A stretch of DNA of 11,102 nucleotides from assembly GCA_029863105.1 (NCBI GenBank), contig JAOTWC010000029.1, forward strand, positions 1-11,102, read 5' to 3'. Within the stretch, counting starts at the first letter, position 1. Every line of letters begins with the position of its first letter. The notes beneath the pieces are model-generated. The model saw only the letters and a list, made by a program, of their open reading frames with translations. It did not search any database and was not told the DNA's origin. Below are positions 6,145-11,102 of the stretch, piece after piece. A program made the position numbers and the translations under genes. The stretch is from Gemmatimonadota bacterium (GTDB taxonomy: Bacteria; Gemmatimonadota; Gemmatimonadetes; Palauibacterales; Palauibacteraceae).

Positions 6145-6179
6145 CGAAGCAAGGCTGAGATCCGAACAAACCTTGCTGC

Positions 6180-6183
6180 GAGG
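6180..6183 (+). promoter_or_regulatory. Ribosome binding site deciding the sugar transferase start
   Basis: GAGG lies 4 nt before the ATG at 6188. Together with the sigma-54-type promoter just upstream, it selects this start over in-frame ATGs at 5972, 6077 and 6140. Confidence 0.5.
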
Positions 6184-6187
6184 CAGA

Positions 6188-7003
6188 ATGCTCCACGATA
6201 CGACAATAGACTCCGAGCGTCGTGGTAACCGGACGAGCGACAGCCGGCGCCACGACCGACGGGGCCGCGCGCCGCGCTTCGAGCGCCTGACCGCCGAAGG
6301 TGTCCGCCTCGGCCGTCCCGCTCAGGCTCCGATTCGGCGAGTGAGTCCCGCCGAATCCTTCGTTCTGCGGGTCGTCAACAACCTCGTGGCGATCGCTGCT
6401 CTCGCCCTGCTTTCCCCGATCATCCTGATCATCGCGATCCTCATTCGCATCGAAACCAAGGGTCCGGTGTTCTACCGGCAGACCCGGGTGGGTCTGGATC
6501 GCCGGAATCTGGACGGGCGCGAGGCCTCAATCGGGCGCCGGGTCAGCGATATCGGCGGGCAGCCGTTTGAGATCGTGAAATTCCGCACGATGCGTGTGGA
6601 TGCGGAGGATGCGAGTGGCCCGGTATGGGCCACACACGGCGACCCTCGAGTTACGAAGGTCGGCCGAATGCTGCGGCGCACGCGGCTGGATGAAGTGCCC
6701 CAGTTCTGGAACGTGTTGCGCGGGGAGATGTCCATCGTCGGGCCTCGTCCTGAGCGCCCTACGTTTGTGCAGCAGTTGCGCGATGAGATCGCGGGCTATC
6801 CGCTTCGCCAACAGGTTCCTCCCGGTATCACCGGCTGGGCCCAGGTGAACCGTCCTCCCGACCAGTCGGTGGATGACGTTCGGGCCAAGGTGGGCTTTGA
6901 TCTCGAGTATCTCAAGCGCCGCTCCGTGTGGTTCGATCTGTGGATCATGCTCAAGACGCTGCCCGTGATGTTCGAGCGGGACAATTCCGGACCGTCCGCG
7001 TAG
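6188..7003 (+). CDS. Initiating sugar-phosphate transferase (polyprenyl phosphate phosphoglycosyl transferase)
   Basis: A 271-residue enzyme of the bacterial sugar transferase family (PglC/WbaP C-terminal type). It transfers a sugar phosphate from a nucleotide sugar to undecaprenyl phosphate, the first step of glycan repeat-unit assembly at the inner membrane. Residues 1-50 are arginine-rich, polar and cytoplasmic. One membrane or re-entrant helix follows (58-87; VVNNLVAIAALALLSPIILI), then GPVFYRQTRVG, KFRTM (131-135), the catalytic pair D168-E169 in RRTRLDEVPQFWNVLRGEMS, VGPRPERP and PGITGWAQVN. About 15-18 extra residues (104-123, NLDGREASIGRRVSDI) sit between RQTRVG and PFEIVKFRTM compared with typical members. 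It lacks the four N-terminal helices of WbaP. The start follows from GAGG and the sigma-54-type promoter. The sugar specificity cannot be read from the sequence. Confidence 0.92.
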   Translation: MLHDTTIDSERRGNRTSDSRRHDRRGRAPRFERLTAEGVRLGRPAQAPIRRVSPAESFVLRVVNNLVAIAALALLSPIILIIAILIRIETKGPVFYRQTRVGLDRRNLDGREASIGRRVSDIGGQPFEIVKFRTMRVDAEDASGPVWATHGDPRVTKVGRMLRRTRLDEVPQFWNVLRGEMSIVGPRPERPTFVQQLRDEIAGYPLRQQVPPGITGWAQVNRPPDQSVDDVRAKVGFDLEYLKRRSVWFDLWIMLKTLPVMFERDNSGPSA

Positions 7004-7049
7004 ATGACGGCCCCACAGTCCCCGGCTGCCGGGTTTCAGGAGTCTCCGG

Positions 7050-7991
7050 ATGCGTAGATCCATGATCGGCGATATCGATGTCGGTGTGATCAACGTCTTG
7101 CTCGTCAGCGCCCACGACTGGTTTGCCTCCGCTCTTCAGGCCGTCCTCGAGCCGGAGGGGTTCGTGTTCGCCCGTGCCCGTTCGGCGCGGCGCGCGCTGC
7201 GAACGGTCGAGACCATCGAACCGGAACTGGTGATCATCGGCGAGAGGCTTCCGGACCTCGACGCGGCAGGTCTGGCTCACGCTCTGGTGGCGGGCGGGCT
7301 CAAGGAGTCCGTGCCGATCCTCGTCTATTCCCCGAATTTCTGGCATGAACAGGAGCAGGCGGCAGCCATGGCCGCGGGGGCCTGGGACATCATCAAGGAG
7401 CCGGTACGGCCGTCCCTGGTCGTCGCGAAGCTGCGCCGCTTGCTCGAGATCAAGCGGCTCATCGAATTGACGGAGGAGAACTCCCTGACGGACGGGTCAA
7501 CCGGTCTGCTCAACCTCACGGGGCTCATGCGCTCCATGCGACTCCTGGAGGCAACCGCCCAGCGCACCGCGGCCCCCCTGAGTTGCGTAGTGATCGGTCC
7601 CAGCGATCCGGCGTCAGGCCCCGACCTCGATCGGCAGAAACGCACAGCCGCCGATCTCTGTCATCGACTGCTCAGGGAGTCGGATCTGATCGGCTGGGTC
7701 GCGGAAGCGGACTTTGGCGTCGTCGCGTACAACACGACAGCCGCCGGAGTGACGTCCATCGTCCGTCGTCTCAATCAGTCGCTGGCCCAGAGCCCGGACG
7801 GTGGTCACATGCACCCGCTGAGCGCGGGGGTGGTCGAGTTTCCCGTGCCGGACGCCGGCACCTCCCGGTCTGAGTCGAACACCGATCGGGTACCGCGAAT
7901 CGCGAGTCTGTCACGGCTGGCGGCGGCGCAGGCCGCCCTGAGAGATGCCCGCCATGGTGGCGGCGGCATCCGCATCGCCGAGAGTTCCTGA
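7050..7991 (+). CDS. Pseudo-receiver fused to a degenerate GGDEF domain, probable non-catalytic regulator
   Basis: A 313-residue cytoplasmic protein. Residues about 13-130 have a receiver fold (INVLLVSAHDWF; PELVIIGERLPDLD; SVPILVYSP; AWDIIKEPVRP). The phosphoacceptor Asp is replaced by G64 and the acidic pair by S20-A21, so phosphorylation is unlikely. Residues about 146-308 align with GGDEF domains: LTDGSTGLLNLTGL for the DxLTGLxNR opening, SDLIGWVAEADF for the DLVARYGGDEF core (GGDEF becomes AEADF), and AAAQAALRDARHGGGGIRI for the ADxALYxAKxxGRN end. The Mg-binding DxDxFK segment is also lost, so no cyclic di-GMP synthesis is expected. AGGAG (7038-7042) lies 7 nt before the start. It follows the transferase by 46 nt, probably in the same transcript. 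A binding or scaffold role in glycan control is inference. Confidence 0.85.
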   Translation: MRRSMIGDIDVGVINVLLVSAHDWFASALQAVLEPEGFVFARARSARRALRTVETIEPELVIIGERLPDLDAAGLAHALVAGGLKESVPILVYSPNFWHEQEQAAAMAAGAWDIIKEPVRPSLVVAKLRRLLEIKRLIELTEENSLTDGSTGLLNLTGLMRSMRLLEATAQRTAAPLSCVVIGPSDPASGPDLDRQKRTAADLCHRLLRESDLIGWVAEADFGVVAYNTTAAGVTSIVRRLNQSLAQSPDGGHMHPLSAGVVEFPVPDAGTSRSESNTDRVPRIASLSRLAAAQAALRDARHGGGGIRIAESS

Positions 7992-8006
7992 CCCGCACCT
8001 CTCGGT

Positions 8007-9224
8007 CTAGCAGCTCCCTACCGTACTTCGTCGTAGACGGTGCATCCAGGCCGCACTGCCGAGCACGAGGCCGGCCAGGCCGGGCAACCAGCCCCCGTCG
8101 CCGGCGAGCAACCACAGCGTTACGTACGTGACAGCGGGCAGCCCGAGCACGAGCGCCTGAACGCCGCGGCCGATCGAGCTCGGCAGGATCGAGCAGGCGG
8201 CCACCGCAAACAAACCGAGCAGCGCCAGCCAGACGCCGTCCAGCAGACCCTCGGGCAACGTCGCAGGCGCCGAACCCAGCAACAGGCTCCATGAACGCCC
8301 GGGGGCTGCCAGGGGCCGGCAGGATGACGTGCCGTCGTGGTCCAGGCAGATAGCACCGTCCTGCCTCCGCACATCGAGGGTCACGCGGGAACCCACGGCC
8401 GGGTGGAATTCACGGTATCTCAGTGCTGGAGCCCGAAATCTGTACGTTCGGGCCCGGCGGCGAAGGTGGACGACCACGGCATCGGCCTCGACGCCGACCA
8501 GCAGCAGCACCGCCTGTCGGCGATCGAACACACTGAGTATCGGCGCGAGACTCGGCGGGGCCGGGGCCGCGGTAAAATCGATGTGCAGGGGTGACCTCGC
8601 GGATATGTTGCGTATTCCATCCACCGCGCTCTCGTCGAGTCGCCGGTCTGGAAGCGGTAGGCTTCCGACGCGGGCGTCGTGCAACACGCCGTCGTACGTG
8701 GCCAGTTGACCGAACTCCGCCATCCATTGGCCGTAGTAGACGCCGGGGGGAATCTCGGGCTCGAGGAGATACAGCGTGGCGGGAAGAGAAGCCGAAACGA
8801 GGAGAGAAGGGAGCAGGCCGACGGGCAGGAGGCGCCTGTTCTTGCCGGGATGGCGGACGGCAAACGTGGCGGCACCGATGCCGATGAATCCGCCGAGAGT
8901 GTTGGCCGCAACGTCGCCGACCGTAGGATATCGGCCGGGGATCAAAAGTTGCAGCGACTCAATGCCGATCGTTAGAAGCAGGATGCCGATGGCGGCCACC
9001 CACGGTGCCCGCCGTGACTGGCAGGCCAGGAAGCCGGCCGGAAAGAACAGCAACACATTGAGAACAGAATCGGCGGCGCCTTCCGTGCCGCACAACAAGC
9101 ACAGCACCCTGATGTCTTCGGACGGGCCAAAGCGTGGGAGCAGCGTGACCAGCAGGATTGCCGCGATCGCCAGAATGAGTGCGGCCGAGCTACGTCGGTC
9201 CGGATGGTCGTCACGGATGCGCAT
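8007..9224 (-). CDS. VanZ-like membrane protein with a probable LamG/concanavalin-like domain
   Basis: A 405-residue membrane protein. The N-terminal VanZ-like domain (about 13-125) has helices at 13-30, 50-68, 75-93 and 105-123 and the signature IESLQLLIPGRYPTVGDVAANTLGGFIG. A helix at 132-154 leads to a soluble beta-rich region (about 160-318) with PLHIDFTAAPAPPSLAPILSVFDRR and a strand-like AVLLLVGVEADAVVVHLRRR. This pattern resembles LamG/concanavalin A jelly rolls. Two or three helices follow (328-345, 355-374, 380-395). The start is set by GGGGAG (9236-9231) 6 nt upstream; a longer frame to 9392 would overlap the divergent synthetase. VanZ proteins are linked to teicoplanin resistance in enterococci, but most homologues have no known role. 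It is convergent with the pseudo-GGDEF gene, 15 nt between stops, with no terminator seen. Confidence 0.83.
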   Translation of the reverse strand: MRIRDDHPDRRSSAALILAIAAILLVTLLPRFGPSEDIRVLCLLCGTEGAADSVLNVLLFFPAGFLACQSRRAPWVAAIGILLLTIGIESLQLLIPGRYPTVGDVAANTLGGFIGIGAATFAVRHPGKNRRLLPVGLLPSLLVSASLPATLYLLEPEIPPGVYYGQWMAEFGQLATYDGVLHDARVGSLPLPDRRLDESAVDGIRNISARSPLHIDFTAAPAPPSLAPILSVFDRRQAVLLLVGVEADAVVVHLRRRARTYRFRAPALRYREFHPAVGSRVTLDVRRQDGAICLDHDGTSSCRPLAAPGRSWSLLLGSAPATLPEGLLDGVWLALLGLFAVAACSILPSSIGRGVQALVLGLPAVTYVTLWLLAGDGGWLPGLAGLVLGSAAWMHRLRRSTVGSC

Positions 9225-9327
9225 GGCCGTCTCCCCGGGTCGGCGGTCGTCCGGCACGAGCCGGGAGAGTAATCTCCGGCCGGGAGAGACGCGACGCCCC
9301 GTACCCAAGACAGGGAGTGCGTGAGGC
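9225..9327. promoter_or_regulatory. Divergent intergenic region between vanZ-like and amidotransferase genes
   Basis: This 103-bp gap must carry the start signals of both genes. It contains a direct repeat CCGGGAGAG (9261-9269 and 9280-9288, 19 bp apart) with an inverted CTCCGG between the copies (9274-9279), which could be an operator. I see no convincing sigma-70 or sigma-54 promoter. AGGGAG (9312-9317) lies 10 nt before the amidotransferase ATG. Confidence 0.35.
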
Positions 9328-11102
9328 ATGTGCGGAATCGCAGGTGTGGTCGGAGGCGACCCGGTCCGCGAACGTCCCGCCGCAGAGCGCATGGTGCAAG
9401 CGATTGTTCATCGCGGCCCGGATGACAACGGCGTCTGGTCGGGCGATGAGGCCGTCCTCGGAAACTGCCGGCTGCAGATCATCGATCTGCACGGAGGCCA
9501 TCAGCCTCTGTCCAACGAGGATGGACGATTCTGGATCACGTTCAATGGGGAGATCTACAACTATCGCGAGTTGAGACAGGGGCTGCTTCAGCGCGGCCAC
9601 ACGCTGGCGACACACACCGATACCGAAGTGCTCCTGCACCTGTTCGAGGAGCAGGGCGCCGCCTGTCTGCGCCTGTTGCGTGGGATGTTCGCGTTTGCGA
9701 TCTGGGATCGCCGACATCGCCGGCTATTCGCCGCGCGGGACCGGTTTGGTCAGAAGCCGCTCTACTACGCGCAGCTCGGCCATCGCCTGGCGTTCTGTTC
9801 GGAGATCAAGGGACTGCTGGCCCATCCCGACATCGGGGTGGACCCGCACCTCGGTGCTGTTGACCAGTACCTGGCCCTCCGCTTCGTCCCCGTTCCGTCC
9901 ACGCTGTTCAAGGGTATCAACAAGCTTCCCCCGGCAAGCTTCCTGACCTGGCAGAACGGGTTGGTCGAGACACAGCAGTGGTGGGCGCCCGGCTTCTCGG
10001 TCGACCAGCAACGCTCGGACGAGGAATGGGTGGAGGGTCTCGTCGAGCGCATCGACGATTCGGTACGGGCCCATCTGGAAAGCGACGTGGAAGTAGGCGC
10101 ATTCCTGTCGGGCGGGCTCGATTCGAGCATTGTCACTGCCTCGATGAGCCGCCTGTCGGGCGAGGCCGTACGTACCTTCGCGGTAGGTTCGGACGACCCG
10201 AGTTTCGACGAACGTCCGCATGCCAGGCTGATGTCCGAGCACTGCGGGACAAAACATGTCGAGAGCAGTGTCGCCGACGAACAAATCAGCGAAATACCCA
10301 AACTCGTTGCCTGCCTGGACGAGCCGTCAGATCCGATTTCGGCCTGTTTCTTCGAATCGTCTCGCCTTGCCTCGGACCATGTCAAGGTTGTTCTCGGGGG
10401 AGACGGAGGCGACGAGCTGCTGGCCGGCTACGACCGGTATGCCTCGTTCGACACCGCCGGCCTGTTCGGTCGCATTCCGGGTGTGCTTCGCAACGGCCTG
10501 GTGCGACCCGTCGCCGAGCGTTTGCGCCTTGGCTTCGGGTACAAGGAGCTGGCGCAGAAGGCGCGGTGGATACTCGACATGTCGGAGGTGGAGGGCGGTC
10601 GGCGCTATGCTCGCATGACCACTTTCTTCCGATTTGGGGAGGCGCAGCGGAACGAGTTGTACGGTCCAGCGCTGCGCGCTGCAGCTCAGGGGGCCGATGC
10701 CGAGGCCACCATCGTCGAGGCCTTCGACCGGGCGCCCACGGACTCACTGCTGAACCGGATGTTGTTCGCGGATCTCACGACGCGCTTCCCCGAGCACATG
10801 CTGATGCTGTCCGATCGGCTTTCCATGGCGCATGGCCTGGAGGTCAGGGCGCCGCTCCTCGACAACGACCTCGCCGACTACTGCCTGGCGATCCCCCCCC
10901 ATCTGAAAGTGAAGGGTCGTCACACCAAAATCGCACTTCGCCGCGCCGCCGCCGGAAGGCTGCCCGACTCCATTATTCGCAGGGACAAGCAGGGATTCAT
11001 GTTCCCGGTCGCTCACTGGCTGTCCGGCGAGAGGGCGGATCGGCTCGTCGAGCAGCTGGAGAACGGTCCGCTCGTGCGGGCAGGTTGGATAGACCGGGCG
11101 GC
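9328..11102 (+). CDS. asnB: Glutamine-hydrolysing asparagine synthetase-type amidotransferase, C-terminus cut by the window edge
   Basis: The first 591 codons of an AsnB-type enzyme, open to the window end. The N-terminal glutaminase domain starts MCGIAGV, with catalytic Cys2 exposed after Met removal, followed by HRGPDD, FNGEIYNY and ARDRFGQKPLYY. The synthetase domain has the ATP-binding PP-loop FLSGGLDSS (S261-S267), LGGDGGDELLAGYDRY (356-371) and EVRAPLLDN. The family is usually about 600-650 residues, so only a short tail is missing. Classical members make asparagine; many copies in glycan and exosortase-linked loci are thought to amidate sugar carboxylates instead. Position beside a transferase and an export gene favours the latter, but the sequence does not decide it. 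A C8 run (10893-10900) encodes IPPH and keeps the frame. Confidence 0.93.
   Translation, partial: MCGIAGVVGGDPVRERPAAERMVQAIVHRGPDDNGVWSGDEAVLGNCRLQIIDLHGGHQPLSNEDGRFWITFNGEIYNYRELRQGLLQRGHTLATHTDTEVLLHLFEEQGAACLRLLRGMFAFAIWDRRHRRLFAARDRFGQKPLYYAQLGHRLAFCSEIKGLLAHPDIGVDPHLGAVDQYLALRFVPVPSTLFKGINKLPPASFLTWQNGLVETQQWWAPGFSVDQQRSDEEWVEGLVERIDDSVRAHLESDVEVGAFLSGGLDSSIVTASMSRLSGEAVRTFAVGSDDPSFDERPHARLMSEHCGTKHVESSVADEQISEIPKLVACLDEPSDPISACFFESSRLASDHVKVVLGGDGGDELLAGYDRYASFDTAGLFGRIPGVLRNGLVRPVAERLRLGFGYKELAQKARWILDMSEVEGGRRYARMTTFFRFGEAQRNELYGPALRAAAQGADAEATIVEAFDRAPTDSLLNRMLFADLTTRFPEHMLMLSDRLSMAHGLEVRAPLLDNDLADYCLAIPPHLKVKGRHTKIALRRAAAGRLPDSIIRRDKQGFMFPVAHWLSGERADRLVEQLENGPLVRAGWIDRA

Larger units (their letters stand above)
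5951..6187. other. Intergenic control region before the sugar transferase
   Basis: A 237-base gap that an open frame crosses from 5972, but the encoded residues there (cysteine-, proline- and tryptophan-rich) look non-coding and the transferase family does not need them. It contains an 18-bp perfect palindromic site (6023-6040), a second smaller one (6095-6108) and a strong sigma-54-type promoter (6129-6144). No terminator hairpin with a T-tract follows the export gene, so read-through from upstream may also occur. Confidence 0.6.

Noticed and set aside
5972..6187. N-terminal extension of the sugar transferase from the ATG at 5972 (or 6077, 6140)
   Set aside because: The extra residues are not family-like, no clear Shine-Dalgarno precedes 5972, and the extension would place a near-consensus sigma-54 promoter and a palindrome inside the coding sequence. 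The ATG at 6188 has GAGG at 4 nt.
9080..9105. CGGCACG-GAAG-GCGC on the minus strand, with GG/GC spacing of a sigma-54 site
   Set aside because: It lies well inside the VanZ-like coding sequence, the -12 element is poor, and no gene start is nearby in that direction.
9225..9392. N-terminal extension of the VanZ-like protein to 9392
   Set aside because: The extension overlaps the start of the divergent amidotransferase gene and its residues look non-coding. The ATG at 9224 has GGGGAG at 6 nt and begins just before the first membrane helix.
1..11102. CRISPR arrays, tRNA or rRNA genes, insertion sequences, prophage or defence genes
   Set aside because: No regularly spaced repeats, tRNA-like cloverleaf, transposase motifs or terminal inverted repeats were seen. 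All long frames are accounted for by the genes listed.

Overview
The window is GC-rich bacterial chromosome (roughly 60-65% G+C by eye) with dense coding, short intergenic gaps and Shine-Dalgarno starts. A type I-alpha glutamine synthetase, a Cys-anchored lipoprotein, a Wza-type export protein and sigma-54 regulation indicate a diderm, non-actinobacterial lineage. The secreted domain with a CTPGYWK motif and the long insertion in the sugar transferase remind me of Gemmatimonadota or a related phylum. That placement is an impression, not a demonstration.

Layout, left to right. (1) On the minus strand, the N-terminal 212 codons of glnA run off the left edge, with a sigma-70-type promoter and an AT-rich leader behind them. 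(2) A minus-strand surface lipoprotein of unknown function (1011-2156) ends in a clear intrinsic terminator. (3) Divergent from it, a plus-strand series begins: an NtrB-like membrane histidine kinase (2417-3766), an NtrC-like sigma-54 activator (3784-5148), a Wza/SLBB polysaccharide-export protein (5198-5950), a phosphoglycosyl transferase (6188-7003), and a protein with a dead receiver fused to a dead GGDEF domain (7050-7991). (4) Convergent to this is a VanZ-like membrane protein with a probable LamG-like extracellular domain (8007-9224, minus). (5) Divergent from that, an asparagine synthetase-type amidotransferase (9328 onward) runs off the right edge.

How it fits together. The right two-thirds looks like the start of an exopolysaccharide or surface-glycan locus: initiating sugar-phosphate transferase, export protein, amidotransferase and dedicated regulators. 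Flippase, polymerase, chain-length kinase and further glycosyltransferases are not in the window and may lie to the right.

The most interesting signal is regulatory. The two-component pair encodes a full sigma-54 activator. The two best sigma-54 (-24/-12) promoter matches I found lie in front of the sugar transferase (6129-6144, plus) and the divergent lipoprotein (2308-2323, minus). Each has an inverted repeat upstream at a distance typical of activator binding. I infer a local sigma-54 circuit that co-induces glycan initiation and a surface lipoprotein. It resembles in logic the PrsK/PrsR control described for PEP-CTERM/exosortase loci, but no exosortase or PEP-CTERM tail is visible here.
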